Shown here one piece after another: positions 1 to 6,482 of a stretch of DNA of 6,845 nucleotides; position 1 is the stretch's first letter; each line of letters begins with the position of its first letter. Below the pieces are notes generated by a model that was not told the origin of the DNA, did no database searches, and saw only the letters and a list, made by a program, of their open reading frames with translations. The translations under genes and the position numbers were made by a program. Source of the stretch: an uncultured Microbacteriaceae bacterium. GTDB taxonomy: Bacteria; Actinomycetota; Actinomycetes; Actinomycetales; Microbacteriaceae. The stretch lies in the NCBI GenBank assembly GCA_903907615.1, contig CAIVOR010000316.1:1-6845 (forward strand), read 5' to 3'.

Positions 1-1
1 C

Positions 2-3000
2 ATTTCCGGCTGGGATAGTGCCTCGGACCTCGAAGAAACCCTGTCGCGCACCGCGGATTTGAGCGCTGTTGACGTTGCGGGCGCCGTCAATGCGTTGGAT
101 CCCACGCGGCAAGCCTGGCGAGATGAAATCGCCACGCTCGGCGGACCCTCGCCCCTGTTGTTCTTTTCGGATACGCCACGCACGCGTCTCGACCTCACCA
201 CCACTCATCCGGGTGGACTGCCCAAGTTTTTGGCCGGAGAGCCCACTCGCCTGACGCACCTGTATCGCGAAGAGTTCACCCTGCGAAATGCTCGGTTAGC
301 GGCGGCGGCTCTCGAGTCCATTGCCTCGTCGCTGCGCGTCATGCGCGGCATCGAAACCGTCTTCTTGGCCGTGGGCGTGGCCGCGTGGACCTTTGGCGGC
401 ACCAGTTATTCGGCCCCCGTCATGCTGCGCCCCATGGCCGTGCGCCGCCTCGGCCAAGACTTTGAACTCGTCTTGCGCGGCGGACCCGTCGTGAACCCCC
501 GACTGGTTCAGGCACTCGAGGAACAGTTCCACATTTCGCTGGATGCTCGCGCGCTCGTGGGCCTCGCTCAGGCTAACGACACCTTCGCTCCGCAGCCCGT
601 GCTCGAACGGCTCGAGGGTCTGACGGGCCACGTGCCCGGATTCACGGTTGAGAATCGACTCGTCTGCTCGTCCTTCGGCGATGTGGCCACGCGCATGGGC
701 GAGGATGCCCGAGAACTCGCTCACCCCATCCTGGATGCGCTCGCCGGAAGTGCGTCGGCGCGCGATCGTCTGACGTCATCCCTCGCTACGCCCGACCCGA
801 CGTCGCAGGACACTCGTCCGCCGTCGTCGGACACCCTCGTTCTCGACGCCGATGCTGAGCAAGAAGAAGTTGTGGCGCACATCGCCGCCGGCAATAGCAT
901 CGCGGTCAAGACTCTGCCCGGCACGGGCCGCACGCAAACCGTGGTCAACGCCATCGGCGCGCTCACGGCAGCGGGCAAGCGCGTTTTGGTGGTCACGCCC
1001 CGACGGGCGAGTGCCGATGCCGTTCGTCGGCGCCTCGATCAGGCCGGACTGGGGGGCCTCTGTGCGTCCCCGCGGAGCCTGCGCAAAGACCTCATCGCCG
1101 GCATCCTGCGCAATGAGCGGGCCGAGCGTCCCGACGTCACCGAGGTCGACGATGCGCTCACCCGTCTGCGTAAGGTTCTCCTGAGCTATCGCGATGCGCT
1201 CGGAAAGCACGATGCCGTGCTGGGTGTCTCCGTTCTCGATGCACTCCAAGAACTGTCGCGCCTGGCGCTACTTCCCGAACCCCCGGCCACGACGGCTCGT
1301 CTGCCACGACGGGCTGTGGAAGCGTTGGCCTTCGACCGCTCGCAGGCAACCGCCATGTTGGTCTCGGCCGCCGAGCTGGGTCAGTTCCGTTACGGCCCCG
1401 ACGATTCGCCCTGGTACGGCGTCACGTTTGGAAGCAACGCGGAGTCGCAGGCCACGCACGAATTAGCCAAGCGCATCCACACCATCGACCTGCCACGCCT
1501 CCTCGAGCGCGCTCACGAGGTTGTGGGGCAGACGCGCATGCGGTCGTTCGAGAATCTCATCGAACTGGGTCTGTACATCCGGTTGCTCATCGACATTCGC
1601 GACACGCTCGACACCTTTGTTCCGAACGTCTTCGACCGCCCGCTCGACGATGTGATTGCGGCCACAGCGAGCCGTCGCGGCAACGACATGCCTCCTGCCG
1701 CGCGCAAGAACCTGCGCAAACTGGCCACCGAATTTGTTCGCCCCGGAGCGAGCGTGTCAGACATGCACACGTCGCTGGTGCGCATCCAAGAACAGCGACT
1801 CCTGTGGCAGCGGTACACCGTGGCCGGCGCGCTTCCCGAGGTGCCCGTGGGTGTGAGCGACCTGAGCGTCGCCTATCAGCGTGTGATGGAAGACATTGTG
1901 GCCCTTGACTCGCCCCTGCAGTCCGCGGGGGCAACGGCGCCCCTCAACACGTTGCCGATTGCCGAGCTCACCAACAAGGTCAGCGCATTGGCGGCCGATT
2001 CGGAGGTGCTCTCAAACCTCCAAGAGCGCATGACGCTCATCGACCGGCTGGGCGAACTCAACCTAGAGGCGCTGCTCGAAGATCTCTCCATGCGACACGT
2101 ACCCACCGAGCGGGTCGCCGAGGAGTTTGAACTGGCCTGGTGGCAGTCCGTGCTCGAGGGAATGCTCGACGGCGAGCAGGCTCTCCTGGGTGCCAACACC
2201 GGAATCCTGGATCGGCTCGAATCCGATTTCCGCATGGTCGACGAAGCGCACGCGGGAGCCAATAGCGCGCTGCTCGCGGCCAAGCTTGCCGAGCTGTGGA
2301 AGATCGGGCTCGTGGACTTTCCCGAGGAGTCCGATCGGTTGCGCCACGCGCTGAAGTCGGGGCACATCTCGGTGGGCGAGCTCTTTAAGATTGCGTCGCG
2401 CCTCGCGCGTGCCATTTCTCCGGTGTGGGTGGTCTCGCCCTACGAGGCGCACGTGTTGCCGGTGAGCGACTTCGACGTGACCATCATTCTCGACGCCGGA
2501 GCAACGACCGTGGCCGAGAACGTGTGTGCTATCAAACGCGGTAGCCAGGTCGTGGCGTTTGGTGATCCGATTGTCGAAACGCCCGGACGCTTCTCCACAA
2601 ACATGGCCGATGACGACGCGGGCGACCTCGGCGAAAGCTTGGACGAACTCCACGGATCTTCCGCACTCGCCCAACTCTCGGAAATCGTCCCGGTCTTTTC
2701 GCTGACGCGGTCGTATCGCACGAGCGGCAGTGACCTCACGAGCATCGTCAATCGGCGGTTCTACGCTGGACGCATCAATTTCTTGCCGTGGGCGGGTTCC
2801 TTCCTGGGCAGCAAGAGTGTGCGCTTGCACGTCGTTGCCGACGGCATGGGCGCCCCCGATCCCCAGACGGGGATCATCGAGGCAACACACGCCGAGGTCA
2901 CGCGCGTCACGGAGATGGTTCTCGAGCACGCGTCCACGCGCTCTCGCGAATCGCTCATGGTTGTGACACCGAGCAGAAAGACCGCCGCACTCATTCAGTC

Positions 3001-4054
3001 CAGCGTGACCTCCGCGATTGCTCGTCGAGACGAACTCGTGAACTTCCTGCTGGCCGATAGCGCCGAACCCTTCACCGTGCGAACCCTAGCCGAGTCGGCC
3101 GGTCTCACGCGCGACCGCGTGATCTTTGCCGCCGGATACGGACTCACTCCGCACGGACGGCTCCTCAATGACTTTGGTCCGCTCTCGCGTCCCGGTGGGG
3201 AGCGCCTGTTGGCCCTCGGCCTGACACGTGCCCGCCGCACACTTGACCTCGTGTCGTCATTTGGCCCCCAGCATCTCGACGCTGCCACGCTCGAGCACGG
3301 CGCCCGCCTGTTGGGCGACATTGTGCGCGAGGTGGACGCCCCACTCGGTGAACAGAGTTCGGAATCGACCGCCGAACCGATGCTTCTCGACTTGGCGGAC
3401 CGCTTGCGCCAGCGCGGTCTCGACGTGGCGTTCGGCTACGGCGGTGACATCTCCCTCGTGGCGTCACACGGGCGTGTTGCTGCAGCCATCGAGACGGATT
3501 CGGTCCTGAGCCAGGGCACGTTGCGCGAGTCGCTGCGCTTGCGTCCGGCGGCCCTTCGCCGCCTCGGATGGCACTACGTGCGCGTGCACACCTTCGAACT
3601 CTTTGCCGATCCTGAGGCCGTCGCTGCTCGCATCGCCGGAATCGTGGGACTCTCGAGCGCCGTCACGATGGAGATTTCGCCGTTCGATGCGTCCGACGAC
3701 GTGGCGACCGATGTCGTGGAGGCTCCTCACCCGCCGCTCACGGCCACCGAGGGAATCGAAGCCGCTGTCGAGTCCGTCACGCCGCGCGACCAGCCACCCG
3801 CTTACGTGGCCCGGTTTGCCGATGAAGACCCCGTGGGAGCGCCCATTGCGGCCATCCCCGGCGTGGTTGAGCAGGATGACATTCTTACGGCACCACTCGA
3901 GATTCCTTCGGTGATTGTGGTTCAGCCCAACCTTGACGGGCCTCGCCAGGATGCTCCGCTCACGGCTGTTCCCGTCCAAGACGCTCCGCCGAGTCGTCCG
4001 GTAGTCGACATTCCCCGTGCGGATGCCCTCGACATCGATGACGACAACGAATAA
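2..4054 (+). CDS. Large SF1 helicase-like ATPase with DUF4011-type N-terminus and REase-like C-terminus; 5' end open at window edge
   Basis: The frame is open from base 2, so the gene probably starts outside the window. TTG at 59 is the first recognisable start but has no Shine-Dalgarno. Residues are numbered from that TTG (1331 aa). Residues 73-250 resemble the DUF4011-type region of large SF1 helicases (LRP at 123-125, NP at 146-147). A Q-motif-like Q268 precedes motif I, PGTGRT (287-292). A helical insert of about 500 residues follows. Motif II region is at 805-820, motif III GDP at 835-837, motif IV LTRSYRT at 882-888, motif V region at 1007-1021 and motif VI LTRAR at 1055-1059. Residues 1108-1197 look like the Vsr-fold nuclease domain (REase_MTES_1575 type) that ends many such helicases. 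An acidic, proline-rich tail runs from about 1200. Walker A Lys is Arg291, and the DEAS box reads LDAG (811-814). Helicase ancestry is clear. The role (DNA repair, defence or non-catalytic) is unknown, and ATP-driven unwinding is doubtful. Confidence 0.88.
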   Translation: MSGWDSASDLEETLSRTADLSAVDVAGAVNALDPTRQAWRDEIATLGGPSPLLFFSDTPRTRLDLTTTHPGGLPKFLAGEPTRLTHLYREEFTLRNARLAAAALESIASSLRVMRGIETVFLAVGVAAWTFGGTSYSAPVMLRPMAVRRLGQDFELVLRGGPVVNPRLVQALEEQFHISLDARALVGLAQANDTFAPQPVLERLEGLTGHVPGFTVENRLVCSSFGDVATRMGEDARELAHPILDALAGSASARDRLTSSLATPDPTSQDTRPPSSDTLVLDADAEQEEVVAHIAAGNSIAVKTLPGTGRTQTVVNAIGALTAAGKRVLVVTPRRASADAVRRRLDQAGLGGLCASPRSLRKDLIAGILRNERAERPDVTEVDDALTRLRKVLLSYRDALGKHDAVLGVSVLDALQELSRLALLPEPPATTARLPRRAVEALAFDRSQATAMLVSAAELGQFRYGPDDSPWYGVTFGSNAESQATHELAKRIHTIDLPRLLERAHEVVGQTRMRSFENLIELGLYIRLLIDIRDTLDTFVPNVFDRPLDDVIAATASRRGNDMPPAARKNLRKLATEFVRPGASVSDMHTSLVRIQEQRLLWQRYTVAGALPEVPVGVSDLSVAYQRVMEDIVALDSPLQSAGATAPLNTLPIAELTNKVSALAADSEVLSNLQERMTLIDRLGELNLEALLEDLSMRHVPTERVAEEFELAWWQSVLEGMLDGEQALLGANTGILDRLESDFRMVDEAHAGANSALLAAKLAELWKIGLVDFPEESDRLRHALKSGHISVGELFKIASRLARAISPVWVVSPYEAHVLPVSDFDVTIILDAGATTVAENVCAIKRGSQVVAFGDPIVETPGRFSTNMADDDAGDLGESLDELHGSSALAQLSEIVPVFSLTRSYRTSGSDLTSIVNRRFYAGRINFLPWAGSFLGSKSVRLHVVADGMGAPDPQTGIIEATHAEVTRVTEMVLEHASTRSRESLMVVTPSRKTAALIQSSVTSAIARRDELVNFLLADSAEPFTVRTLAESAGLTRDRVIFAAGYGLTPHGRLLNDFGPLSRPGGERLLALGLTRARRTLDLVSSFGPQHLDAATLEHGARLLGDIVREVDAPLGEQSSESTAEPMLLDLADRLRQRGLDVAFGYGGDISLVASHGRVAAAIETDSVLSQGTLRESLRLRPAALRRLGWHYVRVHTFELFADPEAVAARIAGIVGLSSAVTMEISPFDASDDVATDVVEAPHPPLTATEGIEAAVESVTPRDQPPAYVARFADEDPVGAPIAAIPGVVEQDDILTAPLEIPSVIVVQPNLDGPRQDAPLTAVPVQDAPPSRPVVDIPRADALDIDDDNE

Positions 4055-4223
4055 CTCAGACAGCGCGACGCCGGCGCGCCGAGGCCATCGGCGGGTCAGT
4101 GTGCCGGGCAAGGGAACCGAAGAGCCCGATGCAATCCGCGAGCCGGATCCCGACTCATTGAGTGATGGCGTCGACGACAACGACGAGCGCCTTCGCCGCG
4201 ACAAGCCTCCACACTGGGGTTAG
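4038..4223 (+). CDS. Small hydrophilic hypothetical protein ending in PPHWG
   Basis: This is a 61-residue reading frame, from ATG at 4038 to TAG at 4221-4223. It overlaps the last 17 bases of the helicase-like gene in another frame. In-frame alternatives are ATG 4023 and GTG 4017; none has a convincing Shine-Dalgarno, so translational coupling to the upstream gene is likely. The protein has no membrane segment or cysteine. It has a basic N-terminal patch (residues 14-20 contain RRGHRR), an acidic middle, and the C-terminus RLRRDKPPHWG. I associate short proteins with a charged body and a terminal PPHWG/PPHY-like motif at this locus with Microbacteriaceae, but that is memory, not a search. Its function is unknown. 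The overlap suggests it is made together with the helicase-like protein. It could be a chance frame, but it fills the whole gap up to the convergent gene and has an ordered composition. Confidence 0.68.
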   Translation: MTTTNNSDSATPARRGHRRVSVPGKGTEEPDAIREPDPDSLSDGVDDNDERLRRDKPPHWG

Positions 4224-4810
4224 TCAGCCACGGATTCGAAGCGCCACCACCCGCTCGATGTGATGACTCCATCGACGGGAACGTCGTGTTTCTCGCGCGG
4301 GAGATTGCTCACCACGTCATCGTCGAAGACCAGAGCAAAAACGGGCGTCTCGGGGGAGAGCTCGGCGAAAAACCGATCGTAAAAACCGCCACCCCACCCC
4401 AACCGGGTTCCCGTCTCATCAACGGCGGCGGCCGGACACACCACAAGGTCCACAGCAACCTGTGCTGTCGTGGGGGCGTCGCCCACATCAGGTTCGGGCA
4501 TGCCTCCCAACCCCGCGCGTTCGGGCGTCGTGCCGTCGACGCTCGTCCATTCCATGACGCCACCCGCGTGGCTGACCGGCGCAACGAAGCGAGTTCCGAG
4601 TTGGGAAAGTTCGCGGATTGCGTCTCGCGTCTGTGGCTCAGTGGGGGTCGACAGGAATATCGCGACGGTTTCTGCTCCACAGTCACGAACGAGCTGACGG
4701 AGGTTTTCGGTTACCCCTGACGCTGCGCGGGCGCGTTCCGTGGCGGACCGTTCGGCGCGACGCGCGCGCGCCTCGGACCGCAAACGCGTCTTGAGTTTGT
4801 GAACCGTCAC
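4220..4810 (-). CDS. 5-formyltetrahydrofolate cyclo-ligase (5,10-methenyltetrahydrofolate synthetase)
   Basis: The enzyme uses ATP to convert 5-formyl-THF to 5,10-methenyl-THF in the cytoplasm, returning this storage or inhibitory folate to the one-carbon pool. The 196-residue length is normal for the family. Visible signatures are a basic N-terminal helix with K5 and K7 followed by R-rich segments, a substrate-side TPTEPQT stretch around E58, the nucleotide-binding loop GTRLGWGGGFYDR (134-146), and the C-terminal PREKHDVPVDGVIT (171-184, matching the family's P-x-E-x-H-D-x-P-x-D pattern). The start is GTG at 4810: an in-frame TAG at 4822-4820 rules out a longer protein. AGGA seven bases upstream could be a Shine-Dalgarno, but it also lies inside a -10-like hexamer. 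The gene is divergent from galU, as in many actinobacteria, and convergent with the small PPHWG gene, with overlapping stop codons. E. coli homologue is ygfA (fau). Confidence 0.95.
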   Translation of the reverse strand: MTVHKLKTRLRSEARARRAERSATERARAASGVTENLRQLVRDCGAETVAIFLSTPTEPQTRDAIRELSQLGTRFVAPVSHAGGVMEWTSVDGTTPERAGLGGMPEPDVGDAPTTAQVAVDLVVCPAAAVDETGTRLGWGGGFYDRFFAELSPETPVFALVFDDDVVSNLPREKHDVPVDGVITSSGWWRFESVAD

Positions 4811-4850
4811 GGTCTCATCCTAGAAACCTTTGCGCCGGTAGAATTGACGG
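4811..4850. promoter_or_regulatory. Compact divergent promoter region with two probable leaderless -10 elements
   Basis: This 40-bp spacer separates two GTG starts. On the + strand TAGAAT (4839-4844) is one base off the TATAAT consensus and lies exactly 6 bp before the galU GTG. On the - strand TAGGAT (4822-4817) lies exactly 6 bp before the cyclo-ligase GTG. That spacing puts both transcription starts at or next to the start codon, which fits leaderless mRNAs, common in actinobacteria. galU has no Shine-Dalgarno; the cyclo-ligase has AGGA that may instead serve as one. Neither -10 has a recognisable TTGACA-like -35 at 16-18 bp. Confidence 0.55.
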
Positions 4851-5753
4851 GTGCCCGCACCCCACACGCTCAAAGCCGTTATTCCCGTTGCCGGTCTGGG
4901 AACGCGGTTTCTCCCGGCGACGAAAGCACTTCCGAAAGAGATGCTGCCGGTAGTCGATAAGCCCGTCATCCAATACGTGGTCGAAGAAGCCGTGAATGCG
5001 GGGCTCACCGACGTACTCATGATTACCGGACGCAACAAGAATGCGCTGGAGAACCACTTCGACCGTAATTTTGAGCTTGAGGTGAAGCTCGAAGAAAAGG
5101 GTGACGAGATGCGCCTGGAGCGGGTCACTCGTTCCACCGACCTCGCCGACATTCACTACGTTCGGCAGGGCGACCCCCGCGGGCTGGGCCACGCCGTCTT
5201 CAAAGCACGTGCACACGTGGGTAATCAGCCGTTTGCCCTTCTCCTCGGTGACGACATCATCGATGCCGCCGAAGACCTCCTGATCCGCATGCTCGCGCTC
5301 AACGCGTCGAGCGGCGCTTGTGTTGTGGCCCTCATGGAGGTTCCCGATGACGAACTGAGTTCGTACGGTGTCGTGGCGGCGGAACACACGGATACTGCCG
5401 ATGTCGTGCGCGTTACTCAACTCGTCGAGAAGCCCGGACCCGGAGAGGCGCCGTCGAACCTTGCCGTTGTCGGCCGTTACGTGCTCGTTCCTGAAATCTT
5501 CGACATTCTCGAACATCAGACACCCGGTCGCGGGGGCGAGATTCAGTTGACGGATGCACTGCAAACCTTGGCCGCCAAACCGGATGCACCGGGCGTTTTA
5601 GGCATTGTGTATCGCGGTGCGCGTCACGACACAGGCGATCGACTGGCATACCTCAAGGCTGTCGTGGAGATGGCGCTCGAACGTGGTGACCTCGGTCCCG
5701 CTTTTGGCGCCTGGCTGGATGACTATGTCGATGCCCGACGCGGTCGGAGCTAG
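4851..5753 (+). CDS. galU: UTP--glucose-1-phosphate uridylyltransferase (UDP-glucose pyrophosphorylase)
   Basis: GalU makes UDP-glucose and pyrophosphate from UTP and glucose-1-phosphate, supplying glucosyl donors for cell-envelope glycans, glycolipids and trehalose or glycogen metabolism. The 300-residue length is typical. The nucleotidyltransferase signature is nearly canonical: IPVAGLGTRFLPATKALPKE (11-30) followed by MLPVVDKP (31-38), with the conserved K25. Further landmarks are the YVRQGDPRGLGHA loop (103-115), the metal-binding LLGDDIID (131-138), LVEKP (191-195) with K194 contacting the sugar phosphate, GGEIQLTDAL (228-237) and HDTGDR (259-264). The start is GTG 4851, because the family begins a few residues before the KAVIPVAG strand. 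No Shine-Dalgarno is present and a -10-like hexamer lies 6 bp upstream, so the mRNA is probably leaderless. The acetyltransferase gene follows after 5 bp, suggesting an operon. Nothing is truncated or missing. Confidence 0.97.
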   Translation: MPAPHTLKAVIPVAGLGTRFLPATKALPKEMLPVVDKPVIQYVVEEAVNAGLTDVLMITGRNKNALENHFDRNFELEVKLEEKGDEMRLERVTRSTDLADIHYVRQGDPRGLGHAVFKARAHVGNQPFALLLGDDIIDAAEDLLIRMLALNASSGACVVALMEVPDDELSSYGVVAAEHTDTADVVRVTQLVEKPGPGEAPSNLAVVGRYVLVPEIFDILEHQTPGRGGEIQLTDALQTLAAKPDAPGVLGIVYRGARHDTGDRLAYLKAVVEMALERGDLGPAFGAWLDDYVDARRGRS

Positions 5754-5758
5754 ATTTC

Positions 5759-6439
5759 ATGCTTGGTGCCAGCCTCCGCGGACTCGTGTTGCGCGACGGA
5801 GACGTGACCCTTCGACCACTCCGCGTTCGTGACACGAACGCGCTTGACCGGGAACTCATGCTCAATCGCGGTTGGTTGCGCCCGTGGGAGGCCACCAACC
5901 CCGATGGTTTCGTGAGCTTTGACACGCGCGCGAACATCCGCGCACTCATCGCTTATGCACGCACGGGGGCCGGGGTGGCGTTTGCGATCGAGCTGGCGGG
6001 TGAACTTGTGGGGCAACTCAACGTGTCGGCCATCACCCACGGTTCGCTGTCGTCGGCGCAGGTGGGTTACTGGGTGGCCGAACGTGTTGCCGGCCGGGGG
6101 GTCACCCCGACCGCGGTTGCGCTGGCCACCGACTACTGCTTTTCGCGGCTTCACGTGCACCGCATGGAGATTTGTATCCGACCGGAGAACGCCGCATCCC
6201 TGCGCGTGGTGGAGAAGCTCGGGTTTCGGTACGAGGGTTTTCGTGAGCGTTACATCCACATCAACGGCGCGTGGCGCGACCACGTGTGCTTCGCGGTTAC
6301 TGCCGAGGAAGTGCCCCAGGGCGTCTTGGCGCGCTGGAGAGCGGGTGCGGTACCCGCAGGACTCCCCACGGCGCCGCCGTTTGCGGGGCCTCCCGTAACT
6401 TCCCGAGCCACGCCGTGGAACGGTTCAGACACGCCTTAA
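5759..6439 (+). CDS. GNAT-family N-acetyltransferase, RimJ/RimL type
   Basis: The protein (226 aa) belongs to the GNAT superfamily, transferring acetyl from acetyl-CoA to an amine. RimJ and RimL acetylate ribosomal protein N-termini, but relatives have other targets, so the substrate is open. The acetyl-CoA pyrophosphate loop is visible as RVAGRG (109-114) after the beta-4 strand VGYWVAE (102-108). The family signature IRPENAASLRVVEKLGF (140-156) is complete, followed by FRERYIHINGAWRDHV, typical of RimJ-like proteins. The last 35 or so residues are proline- and glycine-rich and probably disordered. ATG 5759 is chosen for a GGAG motif 9 bases upstream and the short gap to galU. It sits where rimJ sits in the M. 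tuberculosis galU cluster (Rv0995). A hairpin follows the stop codon. Confidence 0.92.
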   Translation: MLGASLRGLVLRDGDVTLRPLRVRDTNALDRELMLNRGWLRPWEATNPDGFVSFDTRANIRALIAYARTGAGVAFAIELAGELVGQLNVSAITHGSLSSAQVGYWVAERVAGRGVTPTAVALATDYCFSRLHVHRMEICIRPENAASLRVVEKLGFRYEGFRERYIHINGAWRDHVCFAVTAEEVPQGVLARWRAGAVPAGLPTAPPFAGPPVTSRATPWNGSDTP

Positions 6440-6445
6440 CCTCTT

Positions 6446-6462
6446 CCCGGCATTGTGCCGGG
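6446..6462 (+). terminator. Hairpin after the acetyltransferase gene, probable terminator
   Basis: CCCGGCA (6446-6452) and TGCCGGG (6456-6462) form a perfect 7-bp GC-rich stem with a TTG loop. It starts 6 bases after the TAA of the acetyltransferase gene. The run downstream (CGTCTCAT) is not a proper U-tract, so it is at best an I-shaped terminator of the kind proposed for actinobacteria. It could instead stabilise the 3' end or only reduce read-through into the next gene. Confidence 0.5.
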
Positions 6463-6469
6463 CGTCTCA

Positions 6470-6475
6470 TACCGT
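6470..6475 (+). promoter_or_regulatory. Weak candidate -10 element for the gene starting at 6483
   Basis: TACCGT fits the loose TANNNT actinobacterial -10 pattern and ends 7 bases before the ATG at 6483. No Shine-Dalgarno is seen before that ATG, and a terminator-like hairpin lies just upstream. A separate, leaderless transcript is therefore plausible. No -35 element is recognisable. The hexamer is degenerate enough to occur by chance. Confidence 0.3.
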
Positions 6476-6482
6476 TGAACAT

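Noticed and set aside
59..61. TTG at 59 as the true start of the large gene
   Set aside because: The frame stays open to base 2 with coding-like codon use, and no Shine-Dalgarno or -10 lies before the TTG. A start outside the window is more likely, although TTG 59 cannot be excluded.
2063..2929. A 288-codon open frame on the - strand inside the helicase-like gene
   Set aside because: It is antisense to a clear coding frame in high-GC DNA, where long mirror frames are common. Its product shows no recognisable domain, and the helicase motifs lie on the other strand over the same bases.
4069..4082. GGCGCGCC-type palindrome just after the large gene as a terminator
   Set aside because: The 8-bp palindrome has no loop and no T-run, lies inside the small coding frame, and is expected by chance in GC-rich DNA.
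3464..4204. A 246-codon - strand frame over the helicase tail and the small gene
   Set aside because: The predicted product is Arg/Gly/Ser-rich with no motifs, as expected for an antisense shadow. The + strand frames explain the region better.
4815..5564. A 249-codon open frame on the - strand over galU
   Set aside because: galU is unambiguous on the + strand here. The reverse frame has no family features and would run across the divergent promoter region.
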